Shown here: positions 1 through 8,935 of the stretch, piece after piece | Numbering within the stretch: the stretch's first letter is position 1 | Layout of the letters: every line of letters begins with the position of its first letter | From: Streptomyces ficellus | GTDB lineage: Bacteria > Actinomycetota > Actinomycetes > Streptomycetales > Streptomycetaceae | NCBI RefSeq assembly: GCF_009739905.1 | Contig: NZ_CP034279.1 | Coordinates: 3,286,001 to 3,350,000, forward strand | Length of the DNA: 64,000 nucleotides | Direction: 5' to 3' | The notes under the pieces: model-generated | What the model saw: only the letters and a program-made list of their open reading frames with translations | What the model was told of the DNA's origin: nothing | Database searches by the model: none | Program-made: the position numbers and the translations under genes

Positions 1-79
1 CGAAGCGGCTCCGCATTCGCGCTCTGAGCCGAGCCGCACCACTACAGACACCCTCCCTTTGTCCTAAGGGAAAAGGCGC

Positions 80-287
80 TGCGTCACCTGCGTCACCTCG
101 GGGCGCACAACGGCCCCTGGCCTGCCACAACAGGAGTGACGCAGACAGCGGCGGCTGCGTCATTCCGCGTCACCTGCGTCATCGGTGACGCGGGCACTGC
201 GTCACCGATGACGCACACCACGACCCGGCGCGTCACGAGAAATCGCAGGTCAGACGCATGACGTGACGCAGATGACGCAGTGACGCA
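80..287. repeat. Iteron-like array of TGCGTCA/TGACGCA
   Basis: Ten exact copies of the heptamer TGCGTCA or its complement TGACGCA start at 80, 89, 137, 156, 175, 198, 209, 264, 273 and 281. One-mismatch copies start at 166, 186 and 229. Both orientations occur and several pairs form short inverted repeats. The array fills the space upstream of the excisionase-like gene. Dense short repeats next to xis/int in an actinomycete integrated element suggest binding sites for the element's replication or regulatory protein, or a replication origin (inference). The upstream rep gene would lie left of the window; bases 1-79 show no recognisable gene. Confidence 0.7.
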
Positions 288-350
288 GAAATACGCACCT
301 CGGACAGGCGCCAGCCCTGACAAGTGCCCAAGACCCTAGGAGACACCCGG

Positions 351-554
351 ATGAGCACCGCGATTGCCGCTCCCGTCGATCGACTCCTGTACAAGCCCGA
401 AGAGGCTGCCGAGGCGCTCGCCGTCAGCCGTTCGACTGTCTACGAGCTGATGGCCGAAGGAACCCTGAAGTACATCAAGTTGGGCCGCACTCGCCGAATC
501 CGGCGTGCCGACCTCGAAGCGTACGTGGCCAACCTCGCCCCGCTGCCCAACTGA
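351..554 (+). CDS. Excisionase-like HTH (MerR/Xis type) protein
   Basis: A 67-residue protein with a compact winged-HTH of the excisionase/MerR type. Residues LYKPEEAAEALAVSRSTVYE form the recognition helix-turn-helix, followed by a basic wing (KLGRTRRIRRADLEAYV). The family binds att-site arms and directs excision with the neighbouring integrase. The ATG at 351 is preferred over an upstream GTG at 324 because AGGAGA at 338-343 sits 7 nt upstream. It lies 64 bp before the integrase on the same strand, the usual xis-int order of actinomycete integrative elements and temperate phages. It could instead be a general HTH_17 regulator, but the context favours Xis. Confidence 0.85.
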   Translation: MSTAIAAPVDRLLYKPEEAAEALAVSRSTVYELMAEGTLKYIKLGRTRRIRRADLEAYVANLAPLPN

Positions 555-618
555 CCCCAGCACGTCACCGAGGCGCCCCGAGCATCCTGCTCGGGGCGCC
601 TCCCGCATGGAGGAGCAC

Positions 619-2025
619 ATGAGTCCCCGAAAGCCCAACATGGAGTCGTCCATCTACTTCGGTGCCGATGGCTGGTGGCACGGCCGCGTGACGATGGGCG
701 TCAAAAGTGACGGTGGGCCCGACCGACGCCACCGCCGGGCCCGGACCGAGGCCGAGATCAAGCGCAAGGTGAAGGAGCTGGAACGCCAACGCGACCAGGG
801 GCGCGCGCCCGCCGCCGGCCGTAAGCCGACCGTCACGGCGTGGATGGAGACCTACCTCACGGATATCGCGAGCCTGAAGCTCAAGCCGCGCTCTCTCGAC
901 GACTACTGGTCCAAGACCCGCAACGACATCATCCCCGGCGTCGGCAAGCACCGCATCGACAAGTTGCAGCCCGAGCACTTGGAGCGGATTTACCGGGCCA
1001 TGCTCGACGCCGGGCACGCTCCCTCGCACGTCGTGAAGGTGCACCGCATCCTGTCCCGTGCTTTGAAGATCGCCCACCGCCGCCGCATTGTCGGCGAGAA
1101 CGTCGCCACGCTCGTGGACCCGCCAAGCATTGACGAGACCGAGGCCAACCCCTTCACCAAGGAGGAGGCGAAAGCGTTCCTCGAAGCCGCGGCGAAGCGG
1201 CCCACCTTCATGCGGTGGGTCGTCGGAGTCGGCATGGGCTTCCGACAGGGCGAGACTCTCGGGCTGCGCTGGTCCTACGTCGATCTGCAAGCAGAGCTAT
1301 TCCGCCCAGAGTGGCAACTTCAGCGCCTCACGTGGCGGCACGGGTGTGACGACCCACATGCCTGTGGGGGGCGGCTGCACCGCTTCGAGCCGTGCCCGCC
1401 GGACTGCACCTCGCACAAGGGCTACAAGCGTGGTTGCCCGAAGCCGTGCGCCAAGACGTGCACCAAACACGCGAGCACCTGCCCGGAGCGCAAGGAAGGC
1501 GGGCTCACCTTCACCCGGCCCAAGACCAAGAAGAGCCGGAACGCCGTGCCGATCCCGCCCGTGTTCGTTCCCTTCCTGCTCGACCACAAGGCCCGGCAAG
1601 AAACGGCACGGGAAGCTGCCGGGGAACTGTGGCAGGAGCACGACGTCGTCTTCTCCCGTCCGGACGGCCGGCCACTGGATCCGCGCGCCGACTACGAGGA
1701 GTTCAAGGAACTGCTCAAGGAGGCCGGGATCGATGACCGCCGCCTGTACGACGGGAGCCGCCACACCGCCGGCACGATTCTGAACGAGCTGGGCGTCGAC
1801 ATGCCCACGATCATGGAGATCCTGAGGCACACGCAGATCAGCCAGACCCGGCGGTACGTCAAGGGCCGGTCCCACCTGTCCAAGGACGCCATGCGGAGGA
1901 TGGGCGAGTTCTTCGTATCGCCGCCGGCGCCTCCGTCAGCCCCGAATCCGGGCCCCACTGAGACCAGAAGTGAGACCACCGACACCCGTGCGGCACGCTC
2001 CCTGCGCCGTCGCCGCATCCGCTGA
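619..2025 (+). CDS. int: Tyrosine recombinase/integrase
   Basis: A 468-residue tyrosine integrase. The start ATG at 619 follows GGAGGAG at 609-615. The N-terminal arm-binding and SAM-like domains run to about residue 180. The catalytic domain shows Arg209 (GFRQGETLGLRW), Arg381 in SRHTAGT, the His of LRHT and the nucleophile Tyr413 (RRYVKG). Asp-Gly-Ser precedes Arg381 where many relatives have His three residues before the Arg. Between the two Arg boxes, residues 243-288 form a Cys-rich insert with eight cysteines and several His, found in many actinobacterial element integrases and possibly zinc-binding (inference). The gene ends 45 bp before the 3' end of tRNA-Thr, the expected attachment site. 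Confidence 0.95.
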   Translation: MSPRKPNMESSIYFGADGWWHGRVTMGVKSDGGPDRRHRRARTEAEIKRKVKELERQRDQGRAPAAGRKPTVTAWMETYLTDIASLKLKPRSLDDYWSKTRNDIIPGVGKHRIDKLQPEHLERIYRAMLDAGHAPSHVVKVHRILSRALKIAHRRRIVGENVATLVDPPSIDETEANPFTKEEAKAFLEAAAKRPTFMRWVVGVGMGFRQGETLGLRWSYVDLQAELFRPEWQLQRLTWRHGCDDPHACGGRLHRFEPCPPDCTSHKGYKRGCPKPCAKTCTKHASTCPERKEGGLTFTRPKTKKSRNAVPIPPVFVPFLLDHKARQETAREAAGELWQEHDVVFSRPDGRPLDPRADYEEFKELLKEAGIDDRRLYDGSRHTAGTILNELGVDMPTIMEILRHTQISQTRRYVKGRSHLSKDAMRRMGEFFVSPPAPPSAPNPGPTETRSETTDTRAARSLRRRRIR

Positions 2026-2031
2026 ACGAAA

Positions 2032-2064
2032 AAGCCCAGCTCAGATCGACTCTGAGCTGGGCTT
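2032..2064. terminator. Rho-independent-type hairpin after int
   Basis: A perfect 14-bp inverted repeat (2032-2045 and 2051-2064) around a 5-nt TCGAC loop, directly after the integrase stop. It is flanked by AAAA on the left, so it can terminate int on the plus strand and tRNA-Thr read-through on the minus strand. Confidence 0.8.
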
Positions 2065-2070
2065 CATCTG

Positions 2071-2144
2071 AGCCGCCTTCGGGATTCGAACCCGAGACCT
2101 ACGCATTACGAGTGCGTTGCTCTGGCCATCTGAGCTAAGGCGGC
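2071..2144 (-). tRNA. tRNA-Thr (anticodon CGU)
   Basis: A 74-nt cloverleaf read on the minus strand. The acceptor stem is GCCGCCT/AGGCGGC with discriminator T, the D arm is GCTC/GAGC, the anticodon arm is ACGCA-CTCGTAA-TGCGT (anticodon CGT, reads ACG) and the T arm is TCGGG-TTCGAAT-CCCGA. CCA is not encoded. The 3' end faces the integrase gene, so the 3' half is the probable att site of the element to the left. Confidence 0.97.
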
Positions 2145-2218
2145 ATGCCGCGCGCTCCCCGGGGGGTGCAGCAGCGGGGACAAGTCTACACAGGTCCAGG
2201 GGGTGCCTCGTACACGCG

Positions 2219-3775
2219 TCAGCGGCAGCGCTTGCCGGCCGGAGGGACCGTGCCGTCGAGGAGGTAGGTGTTGATCGCGGTGTCGACGCAGTCGCTGCCG
2301 CGGCCGTAGGCGGTGTGCCCGTCGCCATCGTAGGTGAGGAGGGTGCCGGAGGAGAGCTGGGCGGCGAGGGCCTTGGCCCACTTGTAGGGGGTGGCCGGGT
2401 CGCGGGTGGTGCCGACGACGACGATGGGCGCGGCACCACGGGCCTCGATGCGGTGGGCGGAGCCGGTGGCCTCGGTCGGCCAGTAGGCGCAGTTCAGGGA
2501 GGCCCAGGCGAGGCCCTCGCCGAAGACGGGGGACGCCTTCTCGAAGGAGGGGACGGCGGCCGCGGCCTGGGCGGGGCCGGTGAAGGCGGGGGGCTGGTCG
2601 AGGCAGTTCACGGCTGCGTTGGCGTACATCAGGTTGGAGTACGTGCCGTCCGTCTCGCGCTCGTAGTAGCTGTCGGCCAGGGCCAGCAGTGCGGAGCCCT
2701 CGCCGCCCATCGCCCGGGTGAGGGCCTCGCGCAGCTGCGGCCAGGCCGACTCGTCGTACATGGCGGCGATCACGCCCGTGGTGGCCAGCGCCTCGCCGAG
2801 TTGGCGGCTCTCGCCGGTCGGGACGGGTGCGGCGTCCAGCTCCGCGAAGAAGGCCTTGAGACGGTCGGCCGCGGCGGCCGGCGACCCGGTGCCCAGCGGG
2901 CAGTCGGAGCGCTTGACGCAGTCGGCGGCGAAGGACTGGAACGCCGTCTCGAAGCCCGCCGTCTGGTCGCGGTTGAGCTCGGCGGTCGGCAGGGACGGGT
3001 CCATCGCCCCGTCCAGGACGAGCCGGCCGGTGCGGGACGGGAACAGCTCGGCGTACGTCGCGCCCAGAAAGGTGCCGTACGAGGCGCCGACGTAGTTCAG
3101 CCGCTTGTCGCCCAGCACCGCGCGCAGGATGTCCATGTCCCGGGCGGACTCCACGGTCGACACATGGGGCAGGATCCGGCCCGAGCGCTTCTGGCAGCCG
3201 GCGGCGAAGTCCTTGAACGAGGCGGCCAGGCGGTCCTTCTCGCCGCTGTCGTCGGGCGTCTGGTCGACCTGCGTGTACACGTCCATCTGCGGGCCGTCCA
3301 GGCACCGGACCGGCTCGCTGCGGGCCACGCCCCGCGGATCGACCGCCACCATGTCGTAGCGGGCGCGGACCGGCGCCGGGTAGCCGATGCCCGCGTACCC
3401 CTGGAGGTAGCCGACCGCCGAGCCGCCCGGCCCGCCCGGGTTCACGAGCAGCGAGCCGAGGCGCTTGCCCGGACCGGTGGCCTTCACCCGGGACACCGCG
3501 AGCTTGATCTGCTCGCCGTCCGGGTCGGCGTAGTCGAGCGGGGCCTTCATCGTGGCGCACTCGAAGCCCGCGACGCCGCACGCGCGCCACGTCAGCCGCT
3601 GGTCGTAGAACGCCTTGAGCTGCTCGGGCGAGGCGATCGAGGCGGAGGCGGGCGCGGAGGCGGCGGGCGTGCTGCCGCTGTCCGAGCAGCCGGCCAGGAG
3701 CAGACCGAAGACCGAGAGGGAGACGGCGGACGTACGGATCAGACGAGACGTACGGAACAGGCGACGGGAGTCCAT
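2219..3775 (-). CDS. Secreted alpha/beta hydrolase, TAP-like (tripeptidyl aminopeptidase type) lipoprotein
   Basis: A 518-residue exported hydrolase. The N-terminus has a basic, hydrophobic signal ending in LLLAGC, a lipobox, so it is probably a membrane-anchored lipoprotein. An alpha/beta-hydrolase fold follows, with oxyanion region VNPGGPGGS, nucleophile elbow GASYGT (Ser) and a C-terminal TAP-like domain containing the likely catalytic His (GDGHTAYGRG). Related Streptomyces enzymes (Tap/SlpD/SlpE) remove N-terminal tripeptides from peptides outside the cell. The start at 3775 is chosen because it places the signal peptide correctly; the frame is open further to 3847. No strong ribosome site is visible. 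The peptidase assignment is by family only. Confidence 0.88.
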   Translation of the reverse strand: MDSRRLFRTSRLIRTSAVSLSVFGLLLAGCSDSGSTPAASAPASASIASPEQLKAFYDQRLTWRACGVAGFECATMKAPLDYADPDGEQIKLAVSRVKATGPGKRLGSLLVNPGGPGGSAVGYLQGYAGIGYPAPVRARYDMVAVDPRGVARSEPVRCLDGPQMDVYTQVDQTPDDSGEKDRLAASFKDFAAGCQKRSGRILPHVSTVESARDMDILRAVLGDKRLNYVGASYGTFLGATYAELFPSRTGRLVLDGAMDPSLPTAELNRDQTAGFETAFQSFAADCVKRSDCPLGTGSPAAAADRLKAFFAELDAAPVPTGESRQLGEALATTGVIAAMYDESAWPQLREALTRAMGGEGSALLALADSYYERETDGTYSNLMYANAAVNCLDQPPAFTGPAQAAAAVPSFEKASPVFGEGLAWASLNCAYWPTEATGSAHRIEARGAAPIVVVGTTRDPATPYKWAKALAAQLSSGTLLTYDGDGHTAYGRGSDCVDTAINTYLLDGTVPPAGKRCR

Positions 3776-3848
3776 GACCGGAGCGTAGTCGCACGAGCAC
3801 GCCTTGTGGTCGTGGCTAGTCGGGGCTACTCGTATGGGGTACGCCACG

Positions 3849-3887
3849 CGTCACCCCGTGCGTCGTCACCCCGTGCGTCACCCCGCG
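3849..3887. repeat. Three copies of CGTCACCCCGTG
   Basis: Direct repeats at 3849-3860, 3864-3875 and 3876-3887 (last copy one mismatch). They lie between the hydrolase and holB and run into the holB stop codon. No function is evident. Confidence 0.6.
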
Positions 3888-5083
3888 CGCAGCGCCATGG
3901 TCATCGCCTCGACGGCGAGCAGCGGTGCCACATTGCGGTCCATGGCCTCGCGGCAGGCCAGCACCGCCTCGATGCGCCGCAGCGTCCGCTCGGGAGTCGA
4001 GTCGCGGGCCGTCCGCTCCAGCGCGTCGCGCACGTCGACGTTGGCCAGGGCCGTGGCCGAGCCGAGCTGGAGGGCCAGGACGTCGCGGTAGAAGCTGGTC
4101 AGCTCACCGAGGGCCAGATCCAGGCTGTCGCGCTGGGTCCGGGTCCTGCGGCGCTTCTGCTTGTCCTCCAGCTCCTTCATGGCACCGGCCGTGCCGCGCG
4201 GCATCCGGCCGCCGGGTGCGCCGCCGAGCGCCGCCTTCAGCTCCTCGGTCTCCTTGACGTCGGTGCCCTCCGCCACCTCCTTGGCGTCCTCGGACGCCGC
4301 GTCGATCAGCTCCTGCGCCGCCTTCAGGCAGCCGCCGACGTCCTCGACCCGCAGGGGCAGCTTCAGGACGGTGGCCCGCCGGGCGCGGGCCCGCTCGTCG
4401 GTGGCGAGGCGACGGGCGTGGTCGATGTGGCCCTGGGTCGCGCGGGCGGCCGCGTGGGCCACCTCCGGTTCGATGCCGTCGCGCCGGATCAGCACGTCGG
4501 CGACGGCCTCGACCGGCGGGGTGCGCAGCGTGAGGTGGCGGCAGCGGGAGCGGATGGTGGGCAGGACGTCCTCGATGGACGGCGCGCACAGCAGCCACAC
4601 CGTGCGCGGGGCGGGCTCCTCCACCGCCTTCAGGACGGCGTTGGCCGACTTCTCGTTCAGCCGCTCGGCGTCCTCGACGAGGATCACCTGCCAGCGGCCG
4701 TTGGCGGGTGACGTGAACGACTTGCGGACCGTGTCGCGCATGTCGTCGACCAGGATCTGGGTGCCCACGGCGGCGACCGTCGACACGTCGGCATGGGTGC
4801 CGACCAGTGCCGTGTGGCAGCCGTCGCAGAACCCGCAGCCCGGCTCCCCGCCGAGCGCGCGGTCCGGGCTGACGCACTGGAGCGCGGCGGCGAACGCCCG
4901 GGCCGCGGTGGTCCGCCCGGAGCCGGGCGGGCCGGTGAACAGCCAGGCGTGCGTCATCTTCGACGCGTCGGGCGGCGCGGTGCCGGACGCGTCGGCGGTG
5001 ACGAGCGCGTCGGCGTCCCGGGCGGCGGCCCGCAGCTGTTCCTGCACCCGCTCCTGGCCGACCAGGTCGTCCCACACGGGCAT
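3878..5083 (-). CDS. holB: DNA polymerase III subunit delta'
   Basis: A 401-residue clamp-loader AAA+ subunit that helps load the beta clamp during replication. It opens with MPVWDDLVGQERVQEQL, the usual start of the family. The P-loop GPPGSGRTT at 51-59 has Arg in place of the Walker Lys, fitting a delta' subunit that does not hydrolyse ATP. A zinc-type cysteine set follows (C then CGFCDGC), then a Walker B-like LVEDAERLNEKSANAVLKAVEEP segment and an SRC sensor (IRSRCRH). AAGG lies about 9 nt upstream of the ATG at 5083. It lies downstream of the thymidylate kinase gene on the same strand, a frequent tmk-holB pairing. Confidence 0.95.
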   Translation of the reverse strand: MPVWDDLVGQERVQEQLRAAARDADALVTADASGTAPPDASKMTHAWLFTGPPGSGRTTAARAFAAALQCVSPDRALGGEPGCGFCDGCHTALVGTHADVSTVAAVGTQILVDDMRDTVRKSFTSPANGRWQVILVEDAERLNEKSANAVLKAVEEPAPRTVWLLCAPSIEDVLPTIRSRCRHLTLRTPPVEAVADVLIRRDGIEPEVAHAAARATQGHIDHARRLATDERARARRATVLKLPLRVEDVGGCLKAAQELIDAASEDAKEVAEGTDVKETEELKAALGGAPGGRMPRGTAGAMKELEDKQKRRRTRTQRDSLDLALGELTSFYRDVLALQLGSATALANVDVRDALERTARDSTPERTLRRIEAVLACREAMDRNVAPLLAVEAMTMALRAG

Positions 5084-5250
5084 GGGTCACCGCCTTCCTG
5101 CGTACGTCCCGATCCCGGGTCCGGCCGGGAACGGTCCCGGGCCCCGTCCCGGGTCCCGTCCCGAGTCGCTTCCATTGTGGGGCAGGGGTCTGACAGCGAA
5201 CGCCGGTTCCGGTGCCGGTGCCCGCCGGCCGGGGTCAGTGCCCGGTCGCC

Positions 5251-8200
5251 TCAGGTGCGGCGGCCGCCTCGCCCGCGTCCGCGGCCGTCCTCCTCGTCGT
5301 GCGGGCCGAGCAGCTCGTCGGCGAGGGTCGGGAGGTCGTCCAGCGGAGTCTCCTCCGCCCAGTCCGAGCGGCGCCGCGGTGTGCCCTGCTCGTCGACCTG
5401 CGGAAGCTCGCGGGTCCGCTCGGCGCCGCCCGGCCGGTCGGGCTCCTCGTCACGGAAGAACCCGGGCGGTACGCGGCCGGCGGTTCCCGCGTCCCGTACG
5501 GGCGGGAGGACGGCCGTCTCGTCGGCGGCACCCTGGTGCGGGTCCTGCTGCCGGACGGGCGGAAGGACCGCCGTCTCGTCGATGGCGGAGGCACCCGCAC
5601 CCGTACCCGTGTCCGCACCGGTGCCGGTGTCGCGTACCGGGCGCAGCAGGGTCGTCTCGTCGTCGGCGGGGGCGGGCCGTGGGGGCCGGCCGGCCGGGTC
5701 GGCGTCCCGGACGGGCGGGAGGAGGGTCGTCTCCTCGTCGTCCTTGCGCATGTTGACGCGCGGAGCGGGGACCTCCTGGGTCTCCTGGTCCGGGTTCACG
5801 AGCGGGTCCACCACCGGCGTGGGCACCGTCGTCTCCGTACCGGACACGGTCTCCGTGGCGGACGCGGCCACCGACGCGGCCGCCGAAGCCGCGGCCGCAG
5901 CCTCCGCGAGCCGCCGTGCCTCCTCGGCGCGCAGCAGGGCCTCCTCGGCCTTGCGCTGCTTCTCGAGCCGCCGCGCCTCGGCCTCGGCCCGCAGCCGCTC
6001 CTGCTCCTCCTTCAGCTGGCGCAGCCGCTCCTGCTCCTCGCGGCGCGTCTTCTCCTCGGCCTCGCGCCGCCGGCGCTCCTCCTCGGCGAGCCGGCGCGCC
6101 TCCTCGGCACGCCGCCTGGCCTCCTCGGCCTGCCGCTCGGCCTCGCGCTGCCGCGCCTCCTCCTCCTCGCGGCGCTTGCGCTCCTCCTCCTCGGCACGGA
6201 GCTTGGCGAGCTGCTCCTGGCGCTCACGCTCCAGGCGCTCCTCCTCGGCCTTGCGCGCCGCCGCCTCCTCGGCCTTGCGCCGCGCCTCCTCCTCGGCCGC
6301 CTTGCGCGCCGCCTCCATGGCCTTCACCTCGGCCTCGGAGAGCGGCAGCATCTGGTCGAGCCGGTGCCGTACGACGGTGGTGACCGACTCCGGCTCCTGG
6401 CCGGCGTCCACCACCAGGTACCGGCCCGGGTCGGCCGCCGCGAGGGCGAGGAACCCGGCCCGTACGCGCCGGTGGAACTCCGCCGGCTCCGACTCCAGCC
6501 GGTCCGGCGCCTCCGTGAACCGCTCCCGCGCGGTCTCCGGCGAGACGTCCAGCAGGACGGTGAGGTGCGGTACGAGACCGCTGGTCGCCCAGCGCGAGAT
6601 GCGGGCGATCTCGGTCGGGGACAGGTCGCGGCCCGCGCCCTGGTAGGCCACGGACGAGTCGATGTACCGGTCGGAGATCACGATCGCGCCGCGCTCCAGG
6701 GCGGGACGGACCAGCGAGTCGACGTGCTCGGCGCGGTCGGCGGCGTACAGCAGCGCCTCCGCGCGGTTGGACAGCCCGGCGCTGGACACGTCGAGGAGGA
6801 TCGAGCGCAGCCGCTTGCCGATCGGGGTCGCACCGGGCTCGCGCGTGACGACGACCTCGTGGCCCTTGGCGCGGATCCAGTCGGCCAGCGCCTCCACCTG
6901 CGTGGACTTGCCGGCGCCGTCACCGCCCTCCAGGGCGATGAAGAAACCACTCTTCGACGGCGCCTGCTCCGGGTCGCCACCGCGCAGCGCGTCCCGCAGG
7001 TCGCGGCGCAGCGGGACGCCGGAGCGGTCGTCGGTCTTGGCCAGCACCAGCGCCGCGACGGGCAGCAGCAGGGCACCGACCAGCATCAGGGTGAAGGCCG
7101 CGCCGCCGTGGGCGAAGACGAAGTCGCCGTTGGCCAGCCGGTGCGGGCCGATGGCGGCGGCGAGCAGCGGGGCGGCGAGCGCGCCGAGCGCGATCGTGAC
7201 GCGCACGACGGCCTGGAGGTGCTCGGTCAGCCGCGGCCGCCGGTACTCCTCCGTCTCCTGGTCGAGCAGGACGTGCCCGGTGTTGGCGGCGACACCGGCC
7301 GAGAAGCCGGCGCCGAGCGCGATGAACAGCACGGTCGCCGTGTCGGGCACCAGGCCCAGGGCCAGCAGCGCGACACCGGTGACGGTGATCGCCAGCGCCA
7401 GTAGGCGGCGCCGGGACAGGGCGGGCAGTACGGACCGGGCGCCTCGGATGCCGAGGGCCGTACCGCCGATCAGCGCCAGCACGAGCAGCGCGAACGTCAC
7501 GGGGCCGCCGCCCAGGTCGCGCGCGTGCAGCACGGCGACCGCAGTGGCGGAGGCGATGGCGCCGGCCACGGCCGTGCAGGCGAGCACCAGCAGCGGTATC
7601 GCTCCCGTACGTCCCTTGTCGACGCCGTTCCCGGTGGACGGGCGGCGCAGCCCCTCCAGCGGGGAGCGGGGGCGCGGGGTCTGCGCGTCGGGCAGCTCCA
7701 GGAAGTACAGGACGGAGACGGACGCGGCGAACAGGCCGGCCGCCACGTACGAACCCAGGGCCGCCTGGTGGCCGGAGAACCAGTCGACGCCCGTCGCCAG
7801 CACGTTGCCGACGAGCGTGGCGATCAGGAGCGCGGCCGCGGCGCCGGGGACGGCGGCGAAGCCGGTACGCAGCGACAGCCGCCGCAGCGCGTCCATCTGG
7901 TCCGGCAGGGGCCGTACGGCGGCGCCCTCCGGGGGCTGGGCGGGCAGCAGCGCGGGGGCGGCGGCCTCCTTGGCGACGGTCCAGAAGCGTTCGGCCACCC
8001 CGGCCAGGAAGACGGTGCCCAGGAGGAACCCGAGGGCCTTGTCCGGGGTCCAGTCGATCCACAGCGGGGCGATGACCAGCAGCGCCACCCGTACGCCGTC
8101 GGCACCGACCATGGTCCAGCGCCGGTCCAGGGGGCCCTTGGGGCCGGTGAGCGTCGTCAGCGGGCCGAGCAGGACGGCGCCGAAGAGGAGCGTGGACAGG

Positions 8201-8475
8201 ATGCGCACCCCGAAGACCGCCGCGACCGCGAAGGCCGCTCCCCGGTACCCGCCGCCGAAGGCTCCCTCCACGACCGCCGCCTGAAGGGCCAGCAGCACCA
8301 GGACGAGCAGGGCGAGGGCGTCGCCGATCCCGCCGACGAGCTGCGCGCTCCACAACCGCCTCAGGGGCGGGGTGCGCAACAGGGCCCGGACGGCGCGCTC
8401 GCGGGAGTCCGCGGCAAGTGCGGCGTCGGAGTCTGAGGTGGGGCTCAAGACCGTTGGCTGCTCGGCTCGCGTCAT
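5251..8475 (-). CDS. tmk: Membrane (MFS-like)-thymidylate kinase fusion with coiled-coil tail
   Basis: A 1,074-residue fusion. Residues about 35-485 form a multi-span, MFS-like membrane domain. Thymidylate kinase spans about 505-715, with P-loop ALEGGDGAGKST and the DRY motif VISDRYIDSSVAYQGAGRDL; it phosphorylates dTMP to dTDP. Residues about 720-865 are an extremely charged Glu/Arg/Ala coiled coil. The last 200 residues are disordered and carry four copies of a D-E-T-[TA]-[LV]-L-P-P-V-R motif. Single-domain dTMP kinase is about 210 residues. Long membrane-tethered forms are known in Streptomyces (SCO3542, from memory). Start: ATG 8475 after GAGGGG. Confidence 0.9.
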   Translation of the reverse strand: MTRAEQPTVLSPTSDSDAALAADSRERAVRALLRTPPLRRLWSAQLVGGIGDALALLVLVLLALQAAVVEGAFGGGYRGAAFAVAAVFGVRILSTLLFGAVLLGPLTTLTGPKGPLDRRWTMVGADGVRVALLVIAPLWIDWTPDKALGFLLGTVFLAGVAERFWTVAKEAAAPALLPAQPPEGAAVRPLPDQMDALRRLSLRTGFAAVPGAAAALLIATLVGNVLATGVDWFSGHQAALGSYVAAGLFAASVSVLYFLELPDAQTPRPRSPLEGLRRPSTGNGVDKGRTGAIPLLVLACTAVAGAIASATAVAVLHARDLGGGPVTFALLVLALIGGTALGIRGARSVLPALSRRRLLALAITVTGVALLALGLVPDTATVLFIALGAGFSAGVAANTGHVLLDQETEEYRRPRLTEHLQAVVRVTIALGALAAPLLAAAIGPHRLANGDFVFAHGGAAFTLMLVGALLLPVAALVLAKTDDRSGVPLRRDLRDALRGGDPEQAPSKSGFFIALEGGDGAGKSTQVEALADWIRAKGHEVVVTREPGATPIGKRLRSILLDVSSAGLSNRAEALLYAADRAEHVDSLVRPALERGAIVISDRYIDSSVAYQGAGRDLSPTEIARISRWATSGLVPHLTVLLDVSPETARERFTEAPDRLESEPAEFHRRVRAGFLALAAADPGRYLVVDAGQEPESVTTVVRHRLDQMLPLSEAEVKAMEAARKAAEEEARRKAEEAAARKAEEERLERERQEQLAKLRAEEEERKRREEEEARQREAERQAEEARRRAEEARRLAEEERRRREAEEKTRREEQERLRQLKEEQERLRAEAEARRLEKQRKAEEALLRAEEARRLAEAAAAASAAASVAASATETVSGTETTVPTPVVDPLVNPDQETQEVPAPRVNMRKDDEETTLLPPVRDADPAGRPPRPAPADDETTLLRPVRDTGTGADTGTGAGASAIDETAVLPPVRQQDPHQGAADETAVLPPVRDAGTAGRVPPGFFRDEEPDRPGGAERTRELPQVDEQGTPRRRSDWAEETPLDDLPTLADELLGPHDEEDGRGRGRGGRRT

Positions 8476-8935
8476 CCCCTCAGCCTATCCGGACGGAATG
8501 ACACCCAGTCGTCCCCGCCCGAACAAACGGCTGGCAGGGCCCGGGGGGCCGGTCCGGGACGGACGGCCCCAGGCGCCGCCCGCGACAGCGGGGGCCGGGC
8601 AGCGGCGGCCCGGGACCGGCGTCCGGTACTCGGTGCCGGGACTGGTCCGGCACCCGGTGCCGGCCACCGACAACGGGGGTGCGGGACCGGCACCCGGAGA
8701 GCGGTGAGCCCCCGGCGGGGCGCGGTGCGCCGTACCGGGGGCCGTGGGCCTGGAGCCGGGCCCGGGTGACCAGAAGCCGTGCACCTGGCAATGGGGCCGG
8801 GTCCGGGCTGGCCAGGGGCCGGATCCGGGCTGACCGGCACCCGTGGCCGGGGGAGCCGGCCCTCAGGGCCCGGGCCGGAGCCGTCCCCGGCCCGGGAGAG
8901 CCCGGGCCGGGAGAGCCCGGGCCGGGGACGCACGC
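8476..8935. other. Gene-free G+C-rich spacer between tmk and topA
   Basis: About 460 bp with no supportable gene on either strand. It contains repeated ACCCGG/CCGGTGCCGG words and, at its right end, the topA terminator. The tmk promoter is presumably inside but I cannot place it. Confidence 0.6.
8882..8930 (-). terminator. topA downstream hairpin
   Basis: A perfect 15-bp inverted repeat (8882-8896 with 8916-8930) made of CCCCGGCCCGGG-type sequence, 5 nt past the topA stop in the direction of transcription. The 19-nt loop contains a further copy of CCCGGGCCGGG. There is no T-run, as is common for Streptomyces terminators. Confidence 0.65.

Noticed and set aside
2117..4711. Long plus-strand open frame (864 codons) opposite the hydrolase and holB
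   Set aside because: It is Gly/Arg/Val-rich nonsense antisense to two well-supported genes, a product of high G+C.
5212..7404. 730-codon plus-strand frame opposite tmk
   Set aside because: Leu/Gly/Arg-rich shadow of the Glu/Ala coiled-coil coding region.
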